Assembly: GCA_965262565.1 (NCBI GenBank)
Contig: CBDHFQ010000007.1
Coordinates: 310,001-374,000 of the forward strand
DNA: 64,000 bases
Source: CBDHFQ01 sp965262565
GTDB lineage: Bacteria > Bacteroidota > Bacteroidia > J057
Direction of reading: 5' to 3'
The notes under the pieces are model-generated. The model saw only the letters and a program-made list of their open reading frames with translations. It was not told the DNA's origin and made no database searches. The stretch's first letter is position 1. Each line of letters begins with the position of its first letter. Both the position numbers and the translations under genes were made by a program. Shown here one piece after another: positions 27,357 to 36,313 of this stretch.

Positions 27357-28974
27357 AAATATTATTTTTTGTCGCTTCTTTGGCATTAGCGCCAAAATCT
27401 ACTTCCAGCACATATGCATAATCTCCTGAGTGATTTGTTGGAAATGAAATCTCCAGTCCTGTATTGGACTGGGTCCATTGAAGAGGCTGATCATATCCCA
27501 GCAACCTCACTTTTTCGATTTTATATGGACATAGAGGCGCTCCTTCAGCAAGGGAGGTAACATTCCAGCGTTGTTCCTTTGGCTTTTCCATAGCGATAAC
27601 ATATAATTTTCCCTCGCGTGTAGTAAATCTGAAATCCCTGGAAGTGAAAGAAGCATTCTTTTTCTCCGAATGATGCCCCTTTGCTACCCCCGTAGGCCCT
27701 TCTCCATAGATCTTCCATGGGCTAGATTTGTAAATGGCCTCTCCATTCACCTTCAACCACTTCCCTATTTCCAATAAGACCTCTTGCTGATCTTCCGGTA
27801 TGGTGCCATCAGACTTTGGTCCTACATTCAGTAATAAACATCCATTTTTACTAACGATATCCACCAGATCATCGATCAATCTGTCTGGCGTTTTGGAAAT
27901 CCAATTTTTTACATATCCCCACGAATTTTCCCCTACCGAGGTATCTGTTTGCCAGGTTTTTGATTGAATATCAGACATTTTCCCTCTTTCCAGATCTAAT
28001 ACATTGGTCCCGGGAGGGTAAGATTCGAAGCCACCAAAATTTTTACTTTGCAGAACGACCTCTTTTCCCCACTCCAACCCTTTATTGTAATAATAAGCAG
28101 CTAGTTTTGGATGTTCAGGCTTAAATGCTTCTTTATCTAAGTAAAAATCAAACCACATGATGTCGGGCTGATAAGAATCAATGATATCTTTTGTTCGACT
28201 CCACCATATCTCCCGCCATTTTTCACTCATCTCATCCGTTTTTTCCCTATTAATCCCATAAAGGTCATCATATTCAGTGTTCCAATTATCAAATTCAGGC
28301 TTTCGATTAAAATAGGCCCAATTAAAAGCTAAATGAGAAGAAGCTCCCGCTTTCAATCCCCTCTTTCGGGCAGCATCAAATAACTCTCCCAAAATATCTC
28401 TTTTAGGCCCCATTTCCGCAGCATTCCATCTAGTGATATTTGATTGATACATGGCAAAAGCATCATGATGTTCAGCAACAGGAACTACATATTTTGCTCC
28501 CGCCTCTATAAATAGATCTACCCACTCTTTAGCATCAAATTGTTCTCCCTTAAATTTGGGAATAAAGTCTTTATAGCCAAATTTGCCAGGATGACCGTAA
28601 GTCTTTACATGATGCTCATAAACTGAAGAAGGTTCCTCAGACTGAATCTCGAAATTTGCATTCCACACCTTTTCGTCCATATACATTAATCGTGGATACC
28701 ATTCAGATTTAAAAGCTGGGACAGAGTAAGGTCCCCAGTGAATAAATATTCCAAACTTTGCATCCTGGAACCATTTGGGAATTTCGTATGCTGACAAGGA
28801 TTCCCAGTTTGGCTCATACTTCTCAGGAGGAGCCAACTCCTCGCTTTGGGAAATAGAAGAATCGCCAGAGGAAGATGCTGTATCACATCCATGTATAACC
28901 ACAATGGTTAACATTAGTATTAGAAGATATTTAGTCTGTAGTAGTCGGGATAAGTTGGGAATTTCTTGCTTCAT
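27355..28974 (-). CDS. GH29 alpha-L-fucosidase lipoprotein
   Basis: Retaining alpha-L-fucosidase of family GH29. The signal ends in VVIHGC, with Cys30 the likely lipidated residue. Typical features follow: WFQDAKFGIFIHWGPYSVP (about 68-86), VAEHHDAFAMY (about 167-176), and the nucleophile Asp276 in IMWFDFYLD. NVGPKSDGTIP near residue 390 is also characteristic. The final 100 residues form the small C-terminal beta domain. The protein points to fucose, or a fucose-like sugar such as L-galactose, in the target glycan. It is divergent from the RhaT-like transporter across a 330-bp space. Confidence 0.95.
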   Translation of the reverse strand: MKQEIPNLSRLLQTKYLLILMLTIVVIHGCDTASSSGDSSISQSEELAPPEKYEPNWESLSAYEIPKWFQDAKFGIFIHWGPYSVPAFKSEWYPRLMYMDEKVWNANFEIQSEEPSSVYEHHVKTYGHPGKFGYKDFIPKFKGEQFDAKEWVDLFIEAGAKYVVPVAEHHDAFAMYQSNITRWNAAEMGPKRDILGELFDAARKRGLKAGASSHLAFNWAYFNRKPEFDNWNTEYDDLYGINREKTDEMSEKWREIWWSRTKDIIDSYQPDIMWFDFYLDKEAFKPEHPKLAAYYYNKGLEWGKEVVLQSKNFGGFESYPPGTNVLDLERGKMSDIQSKTWQTDTSVGENSWGYVKNWISKTPDRLIDDLVDIVSKNGCLLLNVGPKSDGTIPEDQQEVLLEIGKWLKVNGEAIYKSSPWKIYGEGPTGVAKGHHSEKKNASFTSRDFRFTTREGKLYVIAMEKPKEQRWNVTSLAEGAPLCPYKIEKVRLLGYDQPLQWTQSNTGLEISFPTNHSGDYAYVLEVDFGANAKEATKNNI

Positions 28975-29304
28975 TTTACCACGGGATTATTTTGTGTACA
29001 GCTTGTCAGGTAATTCTATAAATGGGTAGTTGTAGCCATTAAGTCCGAGCCTAAAAATTCTAAAGAATAATTTGTAAACTATATGATATTCCTATCATTT
29101 TACTCTTTTTCTCCTTAAGCTAATAATCAATAAAATTAGCCAAAATATAAACCGTTGTACAGTTTTTATCGATACGATTTCCTTTAACATTCAATAAAAT
29201 AGGATAATATTCATACATAACAGTTAGCAGATGAATCATTTCCCTCTGAGAGGAAATGCTACTTTTTCTGAGGATATGTTCTACTCGCACCAGAATAAAT
29301 AACC
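28975..29304. other. Intergenic region between divergent GH29 and RhaT-like genes
   Basis: An AT-rich 330-bp space with no convincing gene. It must hold both promoters. A block TTAGCCAAAA at 29135-29144 resembles half of the element found at 5873 and 35162 but lacks the partner half. A hairpin with a T-run near the transporter start is listed separately. Confidence 0.5.
29237..29267 (+). promoter_or_regulatory. Hairpin plus T-run in the leader of the RhaT-like gene
   Basis: CATTTCC (29237-29243) pairs with GGAAATG (29252-29258) around an 8-nt loop, and CTACTTTTT follows, 38 bp before the ATG at 29305. This has the form of an intrinsic terminator placed in the 5' leader, so it may attenuate transporter expression. 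No riboswitch or leader-peptide fold was recognised. Confidence 0.35.
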
Positions 29305-30321
29305 ATGACAACGGGGATCATTTGGGCCGTATTAGCTGGGATCATGCTGGGCCTTTACGCACTTCCAGAAAAATTTACCAGGGACTTCGAATTTGAGCAT
29401 ACATGGGGTTCCATGTTTTTTATCAACCTACTCATTGTTCCTTCTATGGCCATTTTTCTTTTGGTCAATGATGTGGACAAAGTACTAAGTGCGCTTCCTC
29501 CCGACATATGGATGCAAATGGTGATTGCCAGTATTTTATGGGGAGCAGGAGTAATGCTATGGGGTAAAGCTATCGATTTTATAGGGTTATCCCTGGGATT
29601 TTCCATTTTTATAGGTACCGTCATTCTGGTGGGATCTCTTCTTCCCTTTATAGTAGATGGCCTTCCACCGACCAATGCCTTCATCGCCATTACAGGAGGT
29701 ATACTAGTTGTATTATTGGGAGTGATATTTAATGGGAAGGCCGGATTATTAAGGGAAGCCAAGGAAGTATCTGAAGAAGCGAGTGACTCCAAGGAAAAAT
29801 CCATGGGGAAGGGGATTATCATCGCTATATTCGGAGGATTGTTAGCCACTGGTTTTAGTTATGCCAATGCTGCAGGAAGACCAGCTATCCATGCGGCCAG
29901 CCAGGCATCTGGTAATCCCGAATGGATAACGGCTGTAGTTGTTATGTTTATCATTTACCTTTCAGGAGCTTTATTCGTCCTTCCCTATTTTGTTTATCAA
30001 TTGAGTCGCAAGAAACTTTGGCCAAAATTCAATACCCCTCATTTAACCAGGAATATAGGCATGGTTAGTATCATGGCCGTGTTGAACTTCGCGGCTTCTG
30101 CCTCATTCGCCTATGCTGCTTTTTTGCTAGGTCAAGCAGGAAATACCGTAGGGTATGCTATTTTCAATACAGTATGTGTTGTAGTAGCCATTTTAAGTGG
30201 CTTAATCACCGGAGAATGGAAAAAAGCTTCTCCTAACACCACTGCTTTTTTGTATCTGGGGTTAGTGGCAATGGTAATTGGGGTTGTAATTATTGCCTTG
30301 GGGAACGGCTTAGCCCAATAG
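29305..30321 (+). CDS. RhaT-family sugar:proton symporter
   Basis: Inner-membrane permease with about ten hydrophobic helices, resembling the L-rhamnose/proton symporter RhaT. The segment SILWGAGVMLWGKAIDFIG followed by LSLGFSIFIGTVILVGSLLP parallels the RhaT region containing WGIGN and MGIGIAIG. A charged loop (KEVSEEASDSKEKS) separates the two halves of the transporter. Next to a fucosidase it probably imports a 6-deoxyhexose or a similar L-sugar released in the periplasm. It is transcribed alone, with susC of the second pair starting 164 bp later. Confidence 0.85.
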   Translation: MTTGIIWAVLAGIMLGLYALPEKFTRDFEFEHTWGSMFFINLLIVPSMAIFLLVNDVDKVLSALPPDIWMQMVIASILWGAGVMLWGKAIDFIGLSLGFSIFIGTVILVGSLLPFIVDGLPPTNAFIAITGGILVVLLGVIFNGKAGLLREAKEVSEEASDSKEKSMGKGIIIAIFGGLLATGFSYANAAGRPAIHAASQASGNPEWITAVVVMFIIYLSGALFVLPYFVYQLSRKKLWPKFNTPHLTRNIGMVSIMAVLNFAASASFAYAAFLLGQAGNTVGYAIFNTVCVVVAILSGLITGEWKKASPNTTAFLYLGLVAMVIGVVIIALGNGLAQ

Positions 30322-30485
30322 CACTAATTGCCATATAATACACATATCAAGACCTTCATGTAATACAACTTTTACTACTCATACATTTATTAGCTATGCA
30401 ATCGATTAAAAAGAATGTTTCTGCCTCTTATTATTCTTCAAAAAATTGATTATTTTATTTTATCGAAATGATTTATGACTAAACT

Positions 30486-33470
30486 ATGAAAAGACTATTA
30501 CTACTAATCACGGTTATCCTGTGTATATCAATAACAGGATACTCGCAAAAACTCCTAAATGGTACAGTAAAGGATGCCTCCTCAGGACAAATTCTCTCAG
30601 GCGCCACGATAGTGGTTGAAGGTACTCAGAAAGGTACCATCACTGATGATGAAGGAAACTTTACCCTTTCCCTTGAAGAAGGTGAGGGAACTATTCAGAT
30701 ATCCTACATAGGGTATCAGCAACTTCAAATCGACATTGGCGATCAGGAAGAGCTGATCATCGAAATGCAAACAGATTATGCACAGCTAGATGAAGTGGTC
30801 GTTGTCGGATATGGAGCTCAGAAAAAAAGCGACCTCACGGGATCATTAGCATCAGTTTCTTCGGATGATTTTGAGCAACAACCTTTGACTCGCTTAGATC
30901 AGGCATTACAGGGAAGAGCAGCCGGTGTAGCAGTAACTCAATCAAGTGGAGCACCTGGAGCGGGATTTAAGATTAGGATTCGCGGAGCTAATTCTATCAG
31001 TGGCAATAATAATCCTCTATATGTAGTGGATGGATTAGTCGTGGGAGACATAAACTCTTTGAATGTAAATGACATTGCTTCCATGGAGGTACTAAAAGAT
31101 GCTTCTGCTACAGCTATCTACGGATCAAGAGGCGCAAATGGAGTAGTACTTATTACGACGAAGAAAGGAACGAGAGGTTCAGCTAAAGTAATATTAGAAA
31201 CCTTTGTAGGTCGTTCTGAGGTCATACAGGAATTACCTGTCTTAACTCCAGCAGAATTTGCTGAAGGTGTTAATTTTGCGGAAGGAACGGAACTGTTTAC
31301 TCCTGATGCCATTGCTCAATTACGGGCAGGTGGAGGTGAAAACTGGCAGGAAAGGTTATTCAGAGATGCTACCTTTTCAAATTATCAATTATCCTTTAGC
31401 GGAGGTAGCAAAAATATGGATTATTTTATTTCTGGTAATGTGTATGATGCTGAAGGAACCATCGTTAACCAAGACTATCGCCGCTACACTTTGCGTGCGA
31501 ATATAAATTCTACTATTTCTGACAAATTGAGTATAGGGCTTAATACCTTTGTCAGCAGAGAAGAAAGTAAAGGTACCAGAGCCAACATCGCTTCAGGACT
31601 CAGTTGGGATCCTACTACTCCTGCTTTCGATGAAGATGGCAATTATAACTTTACTCCTTTGATCCCAGGAGTAGGAAATGGAGCGCCTAATCCTCTCTTA
31701 AACCCCGAAAATATCATCAATGAGAATTTCGATCATCAGGTTATTTTAAACGGATACCTCAATTTCAACCTATTAGATAATTTGGTGCTGAATGTCTCCG
31801 GTGGATTGGAACGAATCGACAGAAACCCAAATCGCTATACCCCCATCATTGTCAATAATCTTGGAGTAGCCAACGTAACAAATAATGTCATAAATCGATA
31901 TCAAAATACCAATCGGCTCACATATACCCTCGATTTATCTTCTGCTCAGAGTCTACAAATTGATGCAATTCATGAACAGCAATTTATTGGCAGAAATACT
32001 ACAGAATCCTTTGCTTCAGGATTTTTCTCAGACAATACCACCTACAAAAATTTAGGATTGGGTACCATACAAAGGGTTAATAATAATTTTAATAGTGAAA
32101 GTTTACAATCCTTTTTGGGTAGGGTTAATTACTCCTTATTCAATAAATACTTATTTACCGCTTCTGTCAGGACAGATGGTTCCAGTAAGTTCCAGGAAGG
32201 TAATAGATGGGGAGTCTTTCCTTCAGGCTCTTTTGCCTGGAGAATTTCAGAAGAAGCCTTTTTACAAAACCTCAGAGTGTTAAACAATCTTAAACTTCGC
32301 CTTAGCTATGGAATCACAGGAAGCCAAGCTATCGGCCCATTGGCCACTCGATCTATCCCAATTGTAGATCCAAGCGTAAATTATCCTTTTGCTGGTCAGG
32401 AAGCCACAGTTGGAGTAGCCCCATCCCAAAGGCTTGCAAATCCCGATTTAACCTGGGAAACCACTGAACAGGCTAATGTAGGTCTGGATGTTGGATTATG
32501 GAACTCCAGAGTAACGCTGTCCTTTGATTATTATCAAAAGCGTACCACGGACCTATTATTAAATAGAATACTTCCCTCTTTCGTAGGGCCTTCTGTTGTC
32601 ACTCAGAATGTAGGAGAAGTAGAAAATGTGGGCTTCGATATAAATTTAGGTCTGGTCCTGATAGATAAAGGCGATTGGTATATCAATTCTACTTTCAATC
32701 TGTCTCGAAATGTCAATGAAGTAATTAAACTAGTCAATGACGATGAGCCACTTGAATTAGGGAATATCTACTACGGAAATACTTTTCCAGTCAATCCTAC
32801 AAGGGTAGAAGTAGGAAAACCTATCAGTTCGTTTCGAGGCTATGTATTTGAAGGAGTGTACCAATTAGATGAAGAAGAACAAGCTATGGCATTTGGCAGG
32901 CAACCTGGAGACGCCAAGTATAAAGATATCAATGGGGATGGAATAATTTCTTCGGATGATATAACTACTGTCGGAGATGGAAATCCCGATTTTACCTGGG
33001 GCTGGAACTGGTCCGTTAGCTGGAGAAAGCTGGACTTAAATGTTATTTTCCTCGGATCACAAGGGAACGATATTTATAATTTTCAGCGTATGCGTATGAT
33101 GGGCTTGGGTAGCGCACAGTTTCATGCCGTTCATGCTGACTACGCTAACCGATGGACGCCTCAGAATCCTTCTAATATTCCTAATTCCAGGAATACCACT
33201 GAGTTTTTATCTTCCCAATTCATAGAAGATGGTTCTTTCCTAATGCTTAAAAATCTTACGCTAGGATATAATTTCCCCCTACAAAATGTACTGGGATTAG
33301 ATGAGGTACGCTTATATCTAAGTGGGGAAAATTTATTTATTATAACAGATTATAGTGGTTTTGATCCTGAATCGACAGCTTCGGGAAATTCTGATGTTGA
33401 TCTCGGTATAGATTATAATGCTTATCCATTGAGTAGATCGTTTTCGGTAGGATTTAGAGCAACTTTTTAA
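30486..33470 (+). CDS. SusC-like TonB-dependent outer-membrane glycan transporter (second pair)
   Basis: Second TonB-dependent SusC protein, 994 residues: signal peptide to about residue 20 (ITGYSQ), carboxypeptidase-regulatory-like domain (about 24-105), plug (about 110-222, VVGYGAQKKSDLTGSLAS and VLKDASATAIYGSRGANG), barrel to the terminal Phe. It is similar to, but distinct from, the first SusC throughout, so the two likely take up different oligosaccharides from one polymer or two related ones. It pairs with the SusD that starts 29 bp downstream. Confidence 0.96.
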   Translation: MKRLLLLITVILCISITGYSQKLLNGTVKDASSGQILSGATIVVEGTQKGTITDDEGNFTLSLEEGEGTIQISYIGYQQLQIDIGDQEELIIEMQTDYAQLDEVVVVGYGAQKKSDLTGSLASVSSDDFEQQPLTRLDQALQGRAAGVAVTQSSGAPGAGFKIRIRGANSISGNNNPLYVVDGLVVGDINSLNVNDIASMEVLKDASATAIYGSRGANGVVLITTKKGTRGSAKVILETFVGRSEVIQELPVLTPAEFAEGVNFAEGTELFTPDAIAQLRAGGGENWQERLFRDATFSNYQLSFSGGSKNMDYFISGNVYDAEGTIVNQDYRRYTLRANINSTISDKLSIGLNTFVSREESKGTRANIASGLSWDPTTPAFDEDGNYNFTPLIPGVGNGAPNPLLNPENIINENFDHQVILNGYLNFNLLDNLVLNVSGGLERIDRNPNRYTPIIVNNLGVANVTNNVINRYQNTNRLTYTLDLSSAQSLQIDAIHEQQFIGRNTTESFASGFFSDNTTYKNLGLGTIQRVNNNFNSESLQSFLGRVNYSLFNKYLFTASVRTDGSSKFQEGNRWGVFPSGSFAWRISEEAFLQNLRVLNNLKLRLSYGITGSQAIGPLATRSIPIVDPSVNYPFAGQEATVGVAPSQRLANPDLTWETTEQANVGLDVGLWNSRVTLSFDYYQKRTTDLLLNRILPSFVGPSVVTQNVGEVENVGFDINLGLVLIDKGDWYINSTFNLSRNVNEVIKLVNDDEPLELGNIYYGNTFPVNPTRVEVGKPISSFRGYVFEGVYQLDEEEQAMAFGRQPGDAKYKDINGDGIISSDDITTVGDGNPDFTWGWNWSVSWRKLDLNVIFLGSQGNDIYNFQRMRMMGLGSAQFHAVHADYANRWTPQNPSNIPNSRNTTEFLSSQFIEDGSFLMLKNLTLGYNFPLQNVLGLDEVRLYLSGENLFIITDYSGFDPESTASGNSDVDLGIDYNAYPLSRSFSVGFRATF

Positions 33471-33499
33471 TCATAACATCACAGAATAATTTTAACATA

Positions 33500-35026
33500 A
33501 TGAAAAAGCATATCAATTATATCCTCATTTTCACCATTATTCTCGGTACCAATGTCATCTTCCCATCCTGCATAGACCTAGAGGAAGATGTAAGTAGTGT
33601 TTTATCTATAGAGAATTTCCAAAGTGAAGGAGAAGTGGTTGCAGCACTTGCTGGTATTTACAGACAACTAGCGAATGTATACTCAGCTCCTCATTTCCAA
33701 CGTGCTCCAACGTATGGTGCAGATGACCTAACTACCTGGTGGGCCGGAAATAAAGCTCCTCTAAGGGTATTCGATAGATTCGATTACGGAAATGGTGAAA
33801 ATTCTGACATTAATTGGTTACCTCATGGCTGGGATGGGTATTGGCAGGTCATTTACAGAGCCAATTCCTTGATAGAAGGATTAAAAAATTCCAATGCTTC
33901 TCCTGAAATTTTCACTGCAGCAGATGGAGAAGCGCGTTTTCTACGTGCGTTGAGTTATTTTCATTTGGTGCGAACGCACGGAAATGTCCCAGTTATTCTC
34001 GATGGAACAGTACCTACAGGAGACGAGCAACGAGCTACTGTACTGGAAAACTATCAGCATATAGAGGAAGACCTCCTTAGAGCTGAAAATCAATTACCCG
34101 GCCCTGGCGAGGTAAGCGTAATCGGAAGGGCTTCTTCTGCTGCTGCCAAGACATTGCTAGCAGACCTTTATCTCACATGGGCAGGTTGGCCCGTAAATGA
34201 TGAATCGAAATATCAACTTGCTGCCTCAAAAGCAAAAGAGGTCATAGATATGAATTATTTCTCCCTGATGCCCATAGAGGAATTATGGTTGTTGAGTGGT
34301 CAAAATAGCCTGGAATCTGTTTTTTCCGTTCAATATTCTGAAGTTGAAAATTTCCAATCAGGATATCCTGCAGCTTTTAGTTTCCACGAAGCGAGAGGAT
34401 GGTCAGATGCCTATCCTGAACTTCAGTTTTTCTTAGATTTTCCGGAAGGTCCCAGAAAGGATGCTACGTTCCATGTGGATATTCCTCAAAGAGGGGTGGC
34501 TCAAGGAAGGATAACTACTTTAGATCCTTCGACTTTACCTTGGCAAGAATCCCAACGTATGCATCCCATGTACAAGAAATTTACTATTTCAGAGAATTTA
34601 TCTGTAGGTAATCGTACAGGAGGATTTAGGTCTATAGAAGTGTACAGATATGCAGAGGTTCTGCTGATACATGCTGAGGCGCAAGCAAGAATTGGTCAAA
34701 CTGCAGCGTCTATAGAATCCCTGAATCAGGTAAAAAGACGTGCCGCTGGATTACCGTTTCTTAATCCAGCTCCAGTAGATGTTCCTTCTGCCACTCCTAA
34801 TGAAATTATAGATGAAAAAGGGTGGGAACTAGCCGGAGAATATAAAAGGTGGTTTGATCTTATTAGGTCGGAAAGACTTGAAGAAATCACTGCCAAAAGA
34901 AGCCCGGAAGAGCAGGTAGATTTAGCGCGACTCCCCACAAAGGATAATTATATTGCCCCCATTCCCGCTCAGGCAATTATTACCAGCAAATTAGTTCAGA
35001 ATCCTGAAGGATTTAGAATACAGTAA
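33500..35026 (+). CDS. SusD-like surface glycan-binding lipoprotein (second pair)
   Basis: Glycan-binding lipoprotein partner of the preceding SusC. The signal ends in IFPSC (Cys24). RagB/SusD signatures include GEARFLRALSYFHLVRTHGN (about 135-154), FPEGPRKDATFH and EKGWELAGEYKRWFDLIRS near the C-terminus. A strong hairpin follows the stop codon, which suggests that the susCD transcript ends here and the enolase-superfamily gene has its own promoter. Confidence 0.96.
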   Translation: MKKHINYILIFTIILGTNVIFPSCIDLEEDVSSVLSIENFQSEGEVVAALAGIYRQLANVYSAPHFQRAPTYGADDLTTWWAGNKAPLRVFDRFDYGNGENSDINWLPHGWDGYWQVIYRANSLIEGLKNSNASPEIFTAADGEARFLRALSYFHLVRTHGNVPVILDGTVPTGDEQRATVLENYQHIEEDLLRAENQLPGPGEVSVIGRASSAAAKTLLADLYLTWAGWPVNDESKYQLAASKAKEVIDMNYFSLMPIEELWLLSGQNSLESVFSVQYSEVENFQSGYPAAFSFHEARGWSDAYPELQFFLDFPEGPRKDATFHVDIPQRGVAQGRITTLDPSTLPWQESQRMHPMYKKFTISENLSVGNRTGGFRSIEVYRYAEVLLIHAEAQARIGQTAASIESLNQVKRRAAGLPFLNPAPVDVPSATPNEIIDEKGWELAGEYKRWFDLIRSERLEEITAKRSPEEQVDLARLPTKDNYIAPIPAQAIITSKLVQNPEGFRIQ

Positions 35027-35036
35027 CAGATTTTTT

Positions 35037-35071
35037 TAGAAAGAAGCGGCTGGTGAAGCCTCTTCTTTCTA
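35037..35071 (+). terminator. Terminator-like hairpin after second susD
   Basis: TAGAAAGAAG (35037-35046) pairs with CTTCTTTCTA (35062-35071), and an inner GGC/GCC pair extends the stem across single-base bulges. It lies 11 bp after the susD stop. The run of seven T lies before rather than after the stem, so it may act with other factors. Confidence 0.55.
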
Positions 35072-35132
35072 TATTTCCTCTCTCCATGAAGTCAACATTC
35101 TGGCTTTTTCACCTTAATATCCTATATGTGCT

Positions 35133-35173
35133 GTTTTTGTCTAGAAATATTTTTTCCAATTAGCCAAAAAAAG
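35133..35173 (+). promoter_or_regulatory. Shared inverted-repeat element upstream of the enolase-superfamily gene (copy B)
   Basis: GTTTTTGTCTAG (35133-35144) and AGCCAAAAAAAG (35162-35173) repeat exactly the two 12-bp blocks found upstream of the first susC at 5841-5884. The gap between half-sites is 19 bp here against 22 bp there. It lies 48 bp before the ATG at 35222. Common regulation of both operons is the simplest reading. Confidence 0.5.
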
Positions 35174-35221
35174 TCAAGCTTTAAGCCTGAATAACAGACA
35201 AAGGATTAGCACATTTTTTCT

Positions 35222-35752
35222 ATGATTTCAACCATTAACACTCATCTTTTCCGTGTACCACTCAAGGAAGTTTTAAATGATGCCAAACACGGAGATCATA
35301 CCCATTTTGAATTAGTTACTGTCGCCATTACCACAGAAGACGGACAAAAAGGAACTGGATATACTTATACTGGAGGAAAAGGCGGAATAGCTATCCGAGC
35401 CTTGATTGAGTACGATTTAGCACCTGCCTTGGTTGGTAAACATCCCTCTCATGTAGAGGAATTAAATGAGTTTATGGAATGGCATATTCACTATGTAGGA
35501 AGAGGAGGGATAGCTTCTTTTGCTATATCGGCTATAGATATTGCCTTATGGGATATAAGGTGTAAAGCACAGAATAAACCCTTATGGCAGGTAGCGGGAG
35601 GAGCTAATCATTCCTGCAAAGCTTACCGGGGAGGAATAGACCTGGCTTTTCCCTTAGAAAAGCTACTACAGCATATTCAATCTTATCTGGATCAAGGGTT
35701 TTCAAGCAGTAAAAATAAAAATTGGCAAAGAAGATCCGCAGGAAGATATTGA
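35222..35752 (+). CDS. Enolase-superfamily (mandelate racemase subgroup) enzyme, N-terminal part, frameshifted
   Basis: N-terminal capping domain and start of the barrel of an enolase-superfamily dehydratase, racemase or cycloisomerase. The frame ends in a short non-homologous tail after GF160. Removing one T from the TTTT at 35699-35702 continues it as GFQAVKIKIGKEDP into the downstream half, giving 360 residues (mandelate racemase has 359). In that joined protein Lys164, Lys166, Asp195, Glu221, Glu247, Asp270, His297 and Glu317 fall at exactly the numbers I remember for Pseudomonas mandelate racemase. Catalysis is abstraction of an alpha-proton from a carboxylate. Anhydrogalactonate cycloisomerase, also of this superfamily, is a tempting role given GH117, but unproven. 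Confidence 0.85.
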   Translation: MISTINTHLFRVPLKEVLNDAKHGDHTHFELVTVAITTEDGQKGTGYTYTGGKGGIAIRALIEYDLAPALVGKHPSHVEELNEFMEWHIHYVGRGGIASFAISAIDIALWDIRCKAQNKPLWQVAGGANHSCKAYRGGIDLAFPLEKLLQHIQSYLDQGFSSSKNKNWQRRSAGRY

Positions 35753-35774
35753 AAGAATTAAGGCTGTAAGAGAA

Positions 35775-36305
35775 TTGATAGGAGAGAATGTCACTTTTAT
35801 GGTAGATGCAAATTACTCATTGACGGTAGAACAAGCCATAAAAATGTCCAAGGAAATAGAACCCTATCAGATTTACTGGTTCGAGGAACCCATTGTCCCA
35901 GATCATTATAAAGGATATGCTTCTATCGCTCAATCTACCAATATTCCTCTGGCAATGGGAGAAAATTTACATACCACGTATGAGTTTGGTTATGCGTTTG
36001 AACAGTCAAACCTTTCCTTTATCCAGCCAGATGCCTCCAATTGCGGTGGAATTACAGGATGGCTCAAAGTAGCAGCCCTATCCAAACAATATGGAATCCC
36101 TGTTTGCTCACATGGTATGCATGAATTACACGTCAGCCTGGTTTCTGCTCAGTCGCATGGCGGTTGGTTAGAAGTTCATAGCTTTCCCATTGACGAGTAT
36201 ACTCACCAACCTTTAGTATTAGAAAATGCCAGGGCTGTAGCCCCAGATACACCGGGAATAGGGGTAGCATTCGATTGGGAAAAATTGGCTCCATTCGCTA
36301 TATAA
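35775..36305 (+). CDS. Enolase-superfamily enzyme, C-terminal barrel part, frameshifted
   Basis: C-terminal half of the gene starting at 35222; the frame is open back to the TTTT at 35699. The first codon here is TTG and corresponds to Leu185 of the joined protein, so it is not a real start. It carries the metal ligands (Asp195 in VDAN, Glu221 in WFEEP, Glu247 in MGEN) and the catalytic His-Asp pair (Asp270 in QPDASN, His297 in CSHG) plus Glu317. All are intact, which argues that the enzyme is functional and that the extra base may be a sequence error. It ends 8 bp before the stop of the convergent DUF1501 gene. Confidence 0.83.
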   Translation: MIGENVTFMVDANYSLTVEQAIKMSKEIEPYQIYWFEEPIVPDHYKGYASIAQSTNIPLAMGENLHTTYEFGYAFEQSNLSFIQPDASNCGGITGWLKVAALSKQYGIPVCSHGMHELHVSLVSAQSHGGWLEVHSFPIDEYTHQPLVLENARAVAPDTPGIGVAFDWEKLAPFAI

Positions 36306-36313
36306 GATATTCT

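Noticed and set aside
30590..30620. SGAT sequence in the second SusC as a possible FMN attachment site for the ApbE-like protein
   Set aside because: It sits in the carboxypeptidase-regulatory-like domain where this sequence is ordinary, and the required upstream Asp is missing.
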